A DNA stretch of 64,000 bases from Paraspadella gotoi (GCA_051294375.1 CM119266.1:473132-537131), one strand, 5' to 3'. Positions 43,875 to 57,224 are shown, numbered from the stretch's first letter. Translations and numbers: made by a program. Notes: generated by a model from the sequence alone, not told the origin.

Positions 43875-44595
43875 TCACGCCGTGTAGGCCCCGATGCTGC
43901 CGCCCTGGCATCCAGCCTAGCAGCGCTTCACCCGCATCACGACCGTCCTTGGGAAAGGCGAGACGTCGCAAGAGCTCCGGATGCAGCAGCGCCGCCATCA
44001 GTCTGACGAATGAAGGTGAATTGGCTGCATCCCCACCGCGTGACAGTCGCCCGATGTTGGCGCGGGTCACTTGGAGAAGGGGTACTTCTTTGCCCTAAAG
44101 AGGGCGCAGGGGGGGGGATGCGAGGGGATAGGGACCATCATACGGGAAACTAATTTAATTTTTTTTTAATCTCGTTTTTAATCAAACTAATTATCTGATT
44201 TTTTAAACAACGCCCTCAATCTTTTTTTATTGCATAATTAAATCGATAAAATTATATCATGCATATCTAAATGAATTCTAACGGTTAAAATCAAGCATTC
44301 CCTCCTAGAAAGTAGAAAAAAAAAAACTCGTCATTTTGTCAATTAATTAAACCAATTAACAAATGTTGGCCGTTATTTCATCTATTTACATCAATGCAAA
44401 TCAATACGAGGCAAATCGATCTACCGTTTATTTCGAACAATCAAATCAATCAATTAATCAAATCGAACCGCCGAAACCTGCGCCAACTCCTTCTCGATGG
44501 ACAGAGCCGTTGCGACGATGGCCCGCGGACGGCGTACTCCACCTTCTTCACCCGCGGATCCAATAGTCTCCTCATGAGGATTTTTTCGTACTGAA
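43875..44595 (-). pseudogene. Noisy copy of two ALT N-terminal exons
   Basis: Matches 34545-35243 with one-base indels, for example TRANIG then a frameshift, and AVRGP and LSIEKELA in different frames. Confidence 0.8.
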
Positions 44596-47500
44596 ATTTT
44601 GTGGGCCGGAGTGGATGGGGGGGGGTAGCCGATAGGAATTTGAGGGAAAGGACAGGGATCGAGCGGGATGAATTAAGGAAAAATGGGTTGGCGGGAAAGA
44701 TGAATAAGAAGGTGATTCCGTCGTAATACTCAAAGGGTCATCTCGGTGGCGTTATGTTCACACCGCTTCATGTCCTGCTTCATGTCAGCCAATCCCATTG
44801 AGGGGATAAAGCATCATTCCAACCGTGCGTTCTTACCACCTAAGTGTTGTCAAAGCGAGACCGTCCTAGCGTAACGGCGCCATGGCATGCGGCGTCCACT
44901 GAGGGTCGGAAGCCCCAACACAGAAACGTTGAGATGCTCCATCCAAATGGCGCTAACGGGCAACCAGGCTGTTGTATATTTACTTAATGGTCTAGCGCCT
45001 AGAGGGTCATCTTCCCCGAAATACCGGATTCACAACGTTGAACTTGCTTCTCTACCTTCTAAAGTTCCTCTATTTTTTTTACCTCGCTTTCATTGAACTT
45101 GAACGATTTATGGGACAGAATACTAAACGATAAATCGTCAGCCGCGAACGCTCCCTCAACAAACGCCCCCCCTTTCCCCTACGGACCAACCTGACAGTTC
45201 ATGCGGCCCTTGGGCTTCTTCCTCGTTCGGCAAGCAGGGATCTTGGCCGCAAGGGTCCGGCTTTCCGGGAGCCTCCTTGGAACCTTCGCAGGGGTCCGTC
45301 CACCGTCGCGCAGCTCGGGGGAAGAGGCCCGCGTCGCTTCGTCTCGGAGCGATGAACCAGCAGGAGCGCGGGGGACAGGGGAGAGGGGGGAGCTGGAGCA
45401 TATTTGAGTGAGGGTGGGTGGAAGAGGAGTGATGATTTAATTGGTTCATTCGGTCGATTCAGTCACACATTCTCTCATTGTTTATAACGAAAATGTTAGT
45501 ATAAATTTTGTAGTTACCAAGTTATAAAGTTTCCGAATTGCAAAGAATTCGCGATAAAAAATGGGCCGGCCGCAGGGGGGTTTAAGAGTACTTAGGAAAA
45601 ACCTAGTCTAGATCCCGGATTGCCAGGTGGTGACGCAATGTGGACTAATTGTTCGCCTCAAAGAAGAAGAAATTGTTGGAGCGATTGAGAGGGTGAGTGA
45701 TTGAAAAGGTAAGTGACGTAGGGTCAGTGGAGTTGAACGACGAAAATTGAAAAAAAAAAATGAAAGAAAAACAAATACGAAAAGATTTTCCTTCGTCGAG
45801 GAAATGAGATTACGAAATGGATGGGGTAGATGGAACAGGCCGGTTGGCGAGATGGAGAGAGAGAGATGGAGAGAGACGAAATGCAAGAGAGAGAGAGAAC
45901 AGAGAGAAGGGAGAGAGGGGAGAGAGAGAGAGAGAGAGAGAAGAGAGAGAAGAGAGAGAGAGAGGGCAGGAGAAAAAATCGCGGAATGCCATCCCTAACG
46001 ATGATGAGGAGGAGGGAGAAAGTTTGGATACCGAGGAGGAAGAGAAGAAAAGAAAGGAAGAGAAAGAAGAGAATAAGAAGAAAATAAAAGAAGTGAGACA
46101 AAAGACACCTTTTCGAGGAAGAAAAGACATATTCACACAATTGTTTAAAAAAATATTACATGAACTAGATCATCGTACTCATCAATTATACAGATAGTAA
46201 AAAATACACAAAGTAATACAACAATCATACTTCCATTGTGTTTGGTAAATATAGTCCCTAGATAAAGTTTTTACGATTGTCTGCAAATCCAAATAAAACC
46301 AATGACAGGTAAAACCTGCCGTAAAAGAGTTTTAGCGGCGACAGACGAGAACGTGCATGGTTCATAGTCATGAGGAAAAAAAAAGAAAAAAAAATTAAAA
46401 AATGTATAAAAAATAAAAGAAGAGTAGACGGATTTTAAGTGAAGCCTTTAAAGGAATGGGCTTCGTTAAAAAAACTAAATAGTTCGTTTCGCCATTTTAT
46501 GAAATCATTATTGTTTTAAGCTTTATTTTCTTATTAAACGTTTTTGCTATTCAGTTTTCATTCCAGAGTTTATTAAATAAATGCGATTAAAGAGATTAAT
46601 TGATTTGAATATTCACAGTAAATCGAGCGATAAATTTTTATTTAATATTTAATACACAACACAACGAAAGAAAGGATTTTCGCACAAATTGGTTTCATAT
46701 AAGTAAACCCAGAAAATCAGACCCTTCTTCAAGCATAAAAATGACTTACTTCCAAAGTTGAAATAATTGTTAATACCTTTAAGTTTAAAGGTCACGCAAT
46801 TTTCAAATCGCCCGAATTAGAATCACACAGGCAAAAAAGTTTCCAGTTAAAATCAGCTCGTCGGAATTTCGCCCTGGGTTACGACAGACACTTGATGGTT
46901 CCAGCTTTTCCGATACAATTGAGGTTAGACCTCTGGCGTGACATTAAGATCGAAGGCATCGCATTAATACTAGAATAATGAGAAAATTTGAAGACTGTAC
47001 TCTGAGGCCATGAGATTATCAACCGTTTGGAACAGTTCGGTTGATGTTAGTTAATAAAGTTATCCTCAGAAATCACTTTGATTTTGTCGCCTTTCTAACT
47101 TGGTAAAGTTTTGCTTTTATGTTAATTTTTGTTACATTATATCCAGAGGAGGTAGTATATTAGTTAACTCTCCAACTAAAGAAAATTGTAATCTCTGGGC
47201 GCTTAAATAAGGAAAAAAACCAAAGGGGTCAAGGCCGGACTGTCAGTTGGCGCAGGACGCCGAGCCCTCTTATTCTGTTTTTCTCGGGGTTTTCTGAATC
47301 GACATCCAATGGCGGTTCGAAGGTCGAACAACTCCGCCGCAGCGTGGCGCGCGTCAGAGTCAAGTTCGCAAGATTACTTAGATCAAACGCCCCCGCTGCC
47401 GCCTTTCGTATCCACTAGACTTTTAAAATAGGTTTATGCAATATGAAGTCATATTTCGGACGATTTGAGGATAATAACATTTACTAATAATCAACAACAA

Positions 47501-50500
47501 AATAATTTTCAAATTTTTCTAATCTGAGAAATTTTAATTTTAAATTTTGTCTAATTATCAATTTAAATATTAAAATTTACTATAAAAAGGGATATATTTT
47601 TGATAATTGATGCCAATCACATCGATCGTTGATTTTAAGAATTTTCACCTATAATGATCCAACACCTTGATAAAAAAAATTTTGAGAAGAAGAAGCCGGG
47701 TTTTAGTGATTTTCGTAAGGAATCGCCAAACGCAACTGTGTTCTTTGAGAAAGTTTGAGAGACGAAAGATCAAAGTTCCTTTTCCTTCGTTTTCGATAAT
47801 AAATTATAAAAATGTTTGCGGAAAAGTGATTTTTAAACTTAAAAGTGGGTTTGCGGCGATAGGACAAATGTCAGTAAACATAAAAAATAAAAAACAGAAA
47901 ATGTAGAAAATTAATTAAGAACCATATTTCTCTACGCATTGAACAAAGGCTGTCCGATACCATCAGCACCGTAAATCTCTAGCACAATGGTCACAGGTCT
48001 AGTCATGACTCTGAAAAGTCAGATGTCAGAACGAACGCCGGGTTAAACCGCTGGCCAAGGTAACCGCGCAAGTGACCCGGTTGCGTCTGAACCCAACGTA
48101 GATACCCACGAGAGCAATATCATATAATTTTTATATATTTTTATGCCGGTCCTGGAGGATGATATGCAATATTCACTTGCAAAAAAACCGTTTTTAAGAT
48201 TCCTACAATGATTTCTGGAGATATAGTCATAAACGTCACCTTGAAGGCAAAAATTTGTCAGAATAAAATTTTCAAGTTCTTCTTAGATTTCTGACGCCGC
48301 TAGTACAAACTATTTAAAAAAAAGAGGAAACGTTTTACTGATTTCTTCCTGACAAATCGATAAATGAGTAAGACAATTGGTACACCTGGATAGTCATCAA
48401 GTCTCTAGAGGGCAGAAAATTTTTCTTTAGGTTTTATTTTGAAATTTAGGTATTGTTACCAATCAGGATAAATTGAGTACTCCTGCTCTGCCGAAATTTT
48501 TATTTAACAAAGATTTGTACTGCGTAGTCAAATCTTTAGTTTCTCTAAGTAAAAAAAGTTATTTTCTTGAATAACTTTGAAAGAAAAGAGATAGGAAAGT
48601 GGCGAGGTATTAAATTTAAGCCACTAATCATGGGGACACCTTTCTAAATAAGTTTTATTAAATTTATTCCATAAATTCTTACACAGCCTTATATTTAAAT
48701 CGGAGTTAAAAGGTAAACAGTTTGCGTGTAAAAATTTCAGTTGAACTATATTGAAATTTGTTGTTTTTCTCTTTATATTGAAAAAAGGAAAGAACTAAAT
48801 TACATTTTGATTACATTAAATTTTCTTTACTGCATAAAATTGCTTGATTTTTCAGTTAAAGTAAAAAACAAGCAATAAAATAAGTAGCTTGAGTAAAATG
48901 TTTTTTGAATATAAAAAATGAAAATACAAAAATGTTTTTCAGCTTAATATACAAACAGTTCTGACCGTCTACCTTCTTGTCTGTGGAGAAAAGAATGCGT
49001 CCATTTTTCAATATCTTCAACTGCAAACACAAAGCTTGACACGACTGCTTGTTTATCATATAAATATTTAAAATTACATAGCTGAGGACATATTGACAAA
49101 GGCAGACATCATTGGTAAATTATGATAATTTTTTTTTAAATAGAAAAAAAGATAATTTATTTTTTTAGCTTCTTTTTATTTCTTCTTAAATAACAAAATT
49201 TCAGTGAAGAAAAAAAAAATTAAAAGTCTACTCATCTTGAATTGTCATTGTTTACTGATCTAAAAGGTTAAAAATTTTTTTTAATTCGCCTTTTGCCCCA
49301 AGCTCCCAAGACATGAAGTGCCTAAAACTTTTTAAAAAAAATTTTTACTTGATGTGCATTACAAGGCAGAACCCGCTATTCTGAATTTTTGTATTTTCCC
49401 TTTCAAACATATTAAATAAAAGTAATTATTTTCGAGATGTGTCGACGGTACAATGCACTGGTAAGGCTTCGTTACCTCACTTCCCGAATGGAATTTTTAA
49501 ACGAGGATTTTTTCCGTCTATTTCGAGACATAAACACTAAACTATTGATATTTACTAGTTTTTTGATTCACACAATCTATTCGCGTAATCAGCAGAACGT
49601 TTAGCGTGTCAAAAAAATTAGGGTTAAAAAATTGAGAAAACGTTCTGACAAATTAAAAATCGAGGAGGAATCTACCTAACGCCAACTGGTGAGATGCGCC
49701 ACCAATCTTGGGCATCACAGGCAACCCGACGGTTGCTAATAATTTAAAAACATGTACAAAATGTAGAAAGAAAATCAACCCGCCTTTGAACCGAATTCCA
49801 TGTTTTTCAATCGAACAATTTCGATGAAGCCAGCTCAGGATTGTTATTTTATTTCCTTTTGTATAAGATATATTTTTATGAAAAGATTTACTTTCATAGA
49901 ACAAGGGGCGTCGAACTCACTTCCCAATTACTGTTCGCCCCAAGAATGTTAAATCCGTTGATAATAATAATGTTTATCCTGCAAGACTTTCGCAGCAAGT
50001 GAGAAAGCAGTTATATCCTTTAAGGCTCCGTTTAAATATCTCTCGGTTTCTTGAACGATCTATAAGGAAATCTTTGAATCGCCGGAGGCTGTTAATGTAG
50101 TTAAATGTTCACTGTGACTTAATTGACATTTTTGAACAGGTTCAGTCAATCCAGTTTTTGAAGAAAACATTTTTACAGGTGACTAAGTCGTGGATGTTTG
50201 CCATACCTTGCATGAGTTAAAGAAATAAATTTGATTCATTGATTGTTTTAAAAATTCGTTTTATTTTTAAAATAATAACGGTAAACGACAGTAGTACAAT
50301 ACGAAATCTAGTATAAAAATAAGCGCCTTCGCGAAGAATACTGCCAACTAGAATTTTAGATAGGTCGATTTGTTGCTGAATATAAAAAAATTCTTTAAAC
50401 ATAACTAACCAACCAAAATCTATATCAGTAATACATTGGAATGTTATAGTGTAATTGAAAAATAACACGAAAATATAAAGGTATAATATATCCAAACTAG

Positions 50501-51277
50501 CAGAAAAACTGCTTAGTGTACTTTGTACATACGTAAGCTAAAGCCCAAACTATAACTCAGCTATAGGTCATCCATCAACAAACGCTTTTTAGTTGCGCCG
50601 CGAGTACTCGCGGAGCAACTCTATAAGTCACTTTTCGGTCGGTCGTTGTCGGCTCCGTCGGTATGTCTGTCGGTCGGTTTGTCCCACTTACTGTAAAAAC
50701 GCTTATAACTTGCTTATAGTTTGTTGCTCATTTGTTAAAAATCAAATCTAAGCGACTGCTGGCGCCACCTTCTGTTTTTAAAGAAATCTTAAAGAAATCT
50801 TAAAGAACTATAAAGAATAAATGACATAAAAAGAAAAGTAAATGCGGCGCAACACACTTGGAATAACCGTTCCTTGTTTTTTTTCAAATTTCAATATTTC
50901 CTATATTCAACGGCTTTAGTATGCATCCGTGAAATAAAAGATAAAAAAAATGATGAAAATCTATAAGTATAATATCTTCAAAAGTTGTCTTTCATTTGAT
51001 ATAAATAAAATATAATATAAACTTACTATTCATTTATTTATTTTATCTTCCTCATAACATAGTGCAAAATATTTTTACAATGTGCTTAAACTTTTGAAAA
51101 TATATTGACCGTTCTTAAAATAGAAAAAAGAGGAAGAAAAGTCTCATCCATTAACAACATTGTGGTATTTTTTGGAAACAAAGAAACAAGGAAACAACCC
51201 ACGAGGTCCAAAGTCCAAGGACGGAATAGATAGAAGTTAATTCTCTTTAAAAATCGTTTTAATGATCATAAACCATT

Positions 51278-52130
51278 TTAAAATTTAGTAGATCTCGGCG
51301 CCCTTAGGAGCGTCGTCCTCGAAGGTGGGATTCGGGGTTCCCTCCAAACGCGAGACCGGAGGATCAATCGTCTTCGGACTCTCGACGAGCAGCTGCGGCG
51401 GTGACTCTGGGTCTTCAGGGCTGTAACGTCTTCAGCCGCGGCCTCCAGCTGCAGCGCCACTCGGGATAGAAGAGCATCGCCGCGAAAAAGTCCTCGACGG
51501 GATTGCCGTTGATGTGGAGAAGCTCGCGGGCCGTGATGCGGACGCTGGTCACCATCGCTGGAGGAAAGGGTTTGGGGAGGAAGGAGTCGTTGGACGCAGG
51601 AATATTTGTTCATGAAATTGATTAAATTAGTGACGAAAAGAGAATCAATGTTTAATTCAACTTACAAACTAAGAGTAAGTAACAAAGTTAAGCATAAAAA
51701 ATATATAACACTAAAAAATCAAATATTGTTGTCTTTGATTGACGACAAAGACTCTTGCCTGCTTAAATTCAAATAAAAAAAAACAACGTAAAAAAAAAAA
51801 TGGAAATATAAAAAAGACCACAAATTGTATTTCTCACAAAACCCGCGTGTGCCAAGTACACTATCCACGCCATCGCCCACAGTCCGTACAGTGCAAAATC
51901 ACAAGCGTGGAGAACGACGAAGAGGAGAGAGCGAAGGCCATGGGCACCGCGTAGAGCCACGCCCTCGACGAGCCCGCCATCCGTGCCGCGGCCACGCCCA
52001 CCGTCCACGGCGCCGCGAGGACGTTGACGAAGAAGGAGATGGTGAGACGGGGGTTCCAAGTGCAAAAGGGATCGAGAAGAGAGACACGGAACTTGGGGTC
52101 ACGGATGAGGTCAATCTCCATGAATTCGTG
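51278..52130 (-). pseudogene. Noisy copy of the last two BCCT exons
   Basis: Exon copies at 52130-51843 and 51557-51278 match 42742-41885. One lost base in the last exon shifts the frame after DVTAL. Splice sites are intact. Confidence 0.8.
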
Positions 52131-52138
52131 CTGGATTT

Positions 52139-52620
52139 GGATTTGATTTGATTTGCATTTGATTTGGATTTGGATTGTGATATGGATTTGATTTGATAGG
52201 GATTTTGATTTGATTTGATTGATATGGATTTGATATGGATTTGATTTGATATGGATTTGATTGGATTTGATTTGGTTGATTTGCTTTTGATTTGGTTTTA
52301 TTTGTTTGTGATTTGGTTTGATTTGGATTTGATATGGATTTGATTTGATATATATTTGATATTATTTATTTGATATGGATTTGATTGTTGATTTGATTTG
52401 ATATGGATTTGATTTTGATTGATTTGATTTGGTTTGATTTGGATTTGGATTTGATAGGATTTGATTTGATATGATTTGATTGGATATATTATTTGATATA
52501 TTTTATTTGATTGATTTTGATTTGATTGATTGATTGATTGGATTTGATTTGATTTGGTTTTTGATTTGATTTGATAATTTGATTTGATTTAATTTAGATT
52601 CCGATTTAGATTTTGATTGA
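52139..52620. repeat. TTTGATTTGATATGGAT-type repeat in BCCT intron
   Basis: About 480 bp of GATTTG/GATATG units, grading into ordinary A/T-rich intron by 52650. This copy bridges the region lost at the 42824 gap. Confidence 0.9.
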
Positions 52621-52930
52621 TTTATTTTTGGATTTGATTTTGAATGACTCGATCAATTTGATGGAATGTTTCATTTGATATATTTTTTTAATTTGTTTTC
52701 ATTGAATTGACTTATTTCTGTCATTGGTTAATTTGATTGGTTGATTTATTTCTTTTTGTCGTTATATTGACATAATTGATCAATTGTTAGATTAACTGTT
52801 TTGAATTCATTGATTATTTGAGTTTTCGTAACTTTAACGTTATGCAGCTTGAAGTTAGACAAAGTATTTGAGCTAAAATCATAATGACACACACATTATC
52901 AAGATACACACATCTCGGTAAAAGCGCTAC

Positions 52931-53446
52931 CTGCAACAGTCGGTAGAGAGAGACGCAGATGAAGCGACCGACGATGGTAGGGCAGCCCCATGACGATGGA
53001 GACGGTCTGCAGGGCTCGAGACCCCTCCTTCCCCGCGGCCACGAGAAGGGCCGTCGCGGTGGCGCCTTCCATCATGGCCCAGAAGACTCGCTTTGGGAAG
53101 AAAAACGGGTTTCATTAGGATTGCGCCCACCTTATTGGGCGCAATCGTAGGCGCGGCGATATGTGTGCCACAATCGAGTAAACGGATTATAATGCAAGGA
53201 CTGGTAAAAGTAGTCAAAACAGTATTATTATTAAGAAGAATAATTTGTTAAAAGAAGCGACGACTTACAAATTTGAAACAATAAATTAAATAATAAGGAA
53301 TGAGAAAATTGCTAAACTAATCAAGGAAAACAGTTTTTTCTACGCATGAAAATATCATGTGAATTTTAATTCAGTTTCTCTGCTTCTTCGCTCCCTCAAA
53401 TTAATTTCGTAGCGTCACATGTATCCATCAGTCAGCTTCCAATCCG

Positions 53447-53486
<40 letters not shown>

Positions 53487-53713
53487 TCTCTCTCTCCTCT
53501 CTTTCTCTCTCTCCTACCGCGCTTTGGCGGGTCCGGGTCCCCGTTGGACCGACGAGACATCGATTAACCGAGTGACCCCGATCGGACGAGGTCACGCAAG
53601 TAGAGGTGATCCCGCAGAGACTCAGGACGGAGAGGAATCCCCGAGGTTTGTGTACGACTCCATCAGAGCGAACACATCTCTTCGGGTCTTCAAACACGAG
53701 AGGCGGGTGTTAG
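52931..53713 (-). CDS. BCCT-family transporter, two upstream exons (noisy)
   Basis: Exons 53713-53516 and 53090-52931 continue the gene at 41885-42742 in the upstream direction. The first encodes the helix with TSSDSGS. The second encodes FWAMMEGATATALL and ends GLP..VCFICVSLYRLLQ, the last two core BCCT helices. Frames are broken by one-base errors. A (GA)n tract lies in the intron next to the donor of the first. Confidence 0.6.
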
Positions 53714-53756
53714 CTGAGGGAATGGAGGGTTGGAGAAGGGGTGTGGAATTGTAGGT

Positions 53757-54110
53757 CTCTCGCTCGCTCGCGATCGGTCGGTCCGTCAGGATGGTCTTGC
53801 TAAAGGATTTTGTATTGTGAGTTTTGTGAATTTATTTTTTAAAAGCAGCTGCGGGGAAATTATTAAGAACAGAAGTTTTAGTTATATCATCTCTCTTTTT
53901 TCCCCCTTCCCCCCTTTTTTTCCCCCCTTTCCCGGGTTTTGGTTTTGTTGTTTGAGAAGGGGGAGGGGAGGGGATTAAATTTTAAACTAAAACTTCTGTT
54001 CTTATAATTTCCCCGCAGTGCCTATTTAAAAATTAAATTTCACAAAACTCACAACTACAAAATCCTTTTAGCAAAAGGACCCATCCTGACGGACGCCGCG
54101 AAGCGAGCGA
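53757..54110. other. Palindromic turn-around in the noisy block
   Basis: CAGGATGGTC..GCAGCTGCGGGGAAATTATTAAGAACAG on the left recurs as its reverse complement from about 54000. The centre lies in a C/T- and G-rich run near 53930. Beyond it, 54110-55690 retraces 53760-52200 in reverse. This is the signature of a read passing back along the complementary strand, for example a missed hairpin adapter. Confidence 0.75.
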
Positions 54111-54154
54111 GGACTACATTCTCCATACCCCTTCTCCACCCTTCCATTCTTCAG

Positions 54155-54377
54155 CATACACCCGCCTCTCGTGTTTGAAGACGAAAGAGATGTGTTCGCT
54201 CTGATGGAGTCGTACGACAACCTCGGGGATTCCTCTCCGTCTGAGTCTCTGTCGGGCATCTTCCTGCTCTCACTTCGTGACGCTCGTCGACTTCGGGGTC
54301 ACTCGTTATCGGATTGTCTCTCGGCCCAAACGGACCGTGACCCCCCAAAAGCGCAGGTGGGAGAGAGAGAGAGAGAG

Positions 54378-54409
<32 letters not shown>

Positions 54410-54953
54410 CGGATTGGAAGCTGACTGAAATGGATACATGTACGTACGAAATTTAATGGAGGAGGGTAGGAAGCAGAGAAACTCGAATTTAAAATTCACA
54501 TGATATTTTCCCATGCGTAGAAAAAAACTGTTTCCTTGATTAGTCTTTTAAGCAATCATAAGTTTCTCATTTCCTTATTAATTTTAATTTTATATTGTTT
54601 CCAAATTGTAAGTCGTCGCTTCTTTAACCAAATTATTTCTTTCCATATAATAATTAATCACTCGTTCTTGACTACTTTTACAGTCATTGCATTATAATCC
54701 GTTTACTTCGATTGTGGCACAATATCGCCGCCTACGATGCGCCAACTCCAAGTGGCGCAATCCTAATGAAACCCGTTTTCCTTCCCAAGCGAGTCTTCTG
54801 GCCATGATGAAGGCGCCACCGCGACGGCCCTTCTCGTGGCCGGCGGCTAAGGAGGGTTCTCGAGCCTGCAGGACCCGTCTTCCATTGTCATGGGGCTGCC
54901 CCTACACATCGTCGTCTGCTTCATCTGCGTCCTCTCTCTACCGACTGTTGCAG
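54155..54953 (+). pseudogene. Inverted noisy copy of the two BCCT exons
   Basis: Exon copies at 54155-54356 and 54790-54953 mirror 53713-52931. Differences are indels. Not an independent gene. Confidence 0.75.
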
Positions 54954-55249
54954 GTAGCGCTTTTTACCCGAGATGTGTGTATCCTTGAGTAATGTGTGTG
55001 TCATTATGATTTTAGCTCAATACTTTGTCTAACTTCAAGCTGCATAACGTTAAAGTTACGAAACTCAAATAATCAATGAATTCAAACAGTTAAATTCTAA
55101 CCAATGATCCAATATGTCAGCTATAACGACAAAAAAGAAATAAATTCAACCAATCAAATTAACCAATGACAGAATAGTCAATTCAATGAAATCAAATTAA
55201 AAAATATAATCAAAATGAAACAATTTCCATCAAATTGATCGAGTCATTC

Positions 55250-55790
55250 AAAAATCAATCAAAAAATAAATCAATCAAAATCTAAATCGGAATCTAAATT
55301 AAATCAAAATCAAAAAATTAAAATCAAATCCCAAATCAACCAAATCAAATCAAATCAATCCATATCAAATCAAATCCATATCAATCAAATCAAATCAAAT
55401 AAAATCCATATCAAATAAAATATATATCAAATTAAATCCATACAAATCATCATATCAAATCCAAATCCAAATCAAACCAAATCAAATCAAATCAATCAAA
55501 TCCATATCAAATCAAATCAAATCAAATCAAAATCCATATCAAATAAAATTATATATCAAATCAAATCCATATCAAATCCAAATCCAAACCAAATCAAAAC
55601 CAATAAAAACCAAATCAAAGCAAATCAAACCAAATCAAATCAAATCAAATCCATATCAAATCAAATCCATATCAAATCCATATCAAATCAAATCAATGGA
55701 TTTGATTTGATATATATTTTATTTGATATGGATTTGATTTGATTTGATTTGATTTGATATGGATTTGATTTGATTTGATTTCTTTTTTTC
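55250..55790. repeat. BCCT intron repeat, inverted then turning at 55696
   Basis: AAATC/CATATC units (reverse complement of the 52139-52620 repeat) run to about 55696. There the orientation flips to GATTTG/GATATG. The flip marks a second fold-back junction. Confidence 0.8.
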
Positions 55791-56304
55791 CAAAAACACG
55801 AAAAAACACGTCACTTGACTTTCAATCGTTGCAAATGTTGCAAAAACTTATCTAACAAATCTCGTCTTCTCTCTTAGTAGTCTTGATAAACTATTTAACT
55901 TTGAAACCTGGAACCGACAAGAGGGCGAATGCAGTAAAACTTTAAATTCCCACTGAAATCAATCACATATTTTCCTTCTCTTTTTCTTTTCTTCTATTAT
56001 CTTCTCCTCCCCGCTCAAACTCGTCTTCGTTTCCTCGGGTTCCCATCCGGTACATTTAAGGCTGTCTCTTCTGACCTCCCTGACCCCGGTCGCGTTTCCG
56101 TCCAGCCGCCCCGCTGCTCTGCGCGCCCGCAAACTCAACTTTCTTCGTCGACTCGAGAATTTCGGCCGGTCGTCGGAAGCAGCCACCGAACATTCAGATG
56201 CCACCCTTCGAAACAAGCGGCTTGCTTTAATCGCCTTGGTTTTATTTTTTCCTGGGCAGATTTGATTGATGTTGATATCCTATGATTCGATCTTGATGAT
56301 TTTC
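55791..56304. other. Unmatched ~500-bp island
   Basis: No counterpart elsewhere in the window. Between 56030 and 56240 it is G/C-rich and open on both strands, with RARKLNFLRRLENFGRSS readable on the plus strand. I do not recognise a gene. It may come from another locus joined here by the assembler. Confidence 0.4.
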
Positions 56305-56329
56305 NNNNNNNNNNNNNNNNNNNNNNNNN
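56305..56329. other. Assembly gap of 25 N
   Basis: Separates the unmatched island from another copy of the BCCT intron repeat. Confidence 0.99.
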
Positions 56330-56708
56330 TTGATTTGATTTGATTTAATTTTGATTTTGATTTAATTTAGATTCCGATTTAGATTTTGATTGGATTTATT
56401 TTTGATTTGATTTTGAATGACTCGATCAATTTGATGGAATTGTTTCATTTTGATATATTTTTTTAATTTGATTTCATTGAATTGACTTATTTCTGTCATT
56501 GGTTAATTTGATTGGTTGATTTATTTCTTTTTGTCGTTATATTGACATAATTGATCAATTGTTAGAATTTAACTGTTTGAATTCATTGATTATTTGAGTT
56601 TTCGTAACTTTAACGTTATGCAGCTTGAAGTTAGACAAAGTATTTGAGCTAAAATCATAATGACACACACATTACTCAAGATACACACATCTCGGTAAAA
56701 AGCGCTAC

Positions 56709-56869
56709 CTGCAACAGTCGGTAGAGAGAGACGCAGATGAAGCAGACGACGATGTGTAGGGGCAGCCCCATGCGATGGAGACGGGTCAGGCAGGCCTCGA
56801 GACCCTCCTTGCCGCGGCCACGAGAAGGGCCGTCGCGGTGGCGCCTTCCATCATGGCCCAGAAGACTCG
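56709..56869 (-). pseudogene. Third noisy copy of a BCCT core exon
   Basis: Same exon as 52931-53090, in the same orientation, with different indels, in a 635-bp piece bounded by two 25-N gaps. Confidence 0.7.
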
Positions 56870-56964
56870 CTTTGGGAAGGAAAACGGGTTTCATTAGGAT
56901 TGCGCCCACCTTGAGTTGGGCGCAATCGTAGGCGGGCGATATTGTGCCACAATCGAGTAAACGG

Positions 56965-56989
56965 NNNNNNNNNNNNNNNNNNNNNNNNN
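56965..56989. other. Assembly gap of 25 N
   Basis: Joins a minus-oriented BCCT fragment to a plus-oriented one. Confidence 0.99.
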
Positions 56990-57031
56990 GCGAGACTACA
57001 TTCCATACCCCTTCTCCACCCTCCATTCCAG

Positions 57032-57224
57032 CTACACCCGCCTCTCGTGTTTGAAGACGAAGAGATGTGGTTCGCTCTGATGGAGTCGTACGACAACCTC
57101 GGGGATTCCTCTCCGTCCTGAGTCTCTGCGGGATCATCCTCTACTTCGTGACCTCGTCCGATTCGGGGTCACTCGTTATCGATTGTCTCTCGGCCAACGG
57201 ACCGGACCCGCCCAAAGCGCAGGT

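Larger units (their letters stand above)
42849..52216. other. Noisy direct copy of 33536-42823
   Basis: Starts inside sulfotransferase 2 exon 6 and follows the accurate contig in the same order to its end. Hundreds of one-base insertions and deletions break all reading frames. Error density drops between about 50000 and 52100. It then continues past the point where the accurate contig stops. Best read as an extension whose overlap with the contig was not collapsed. Confidence 0.88.
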
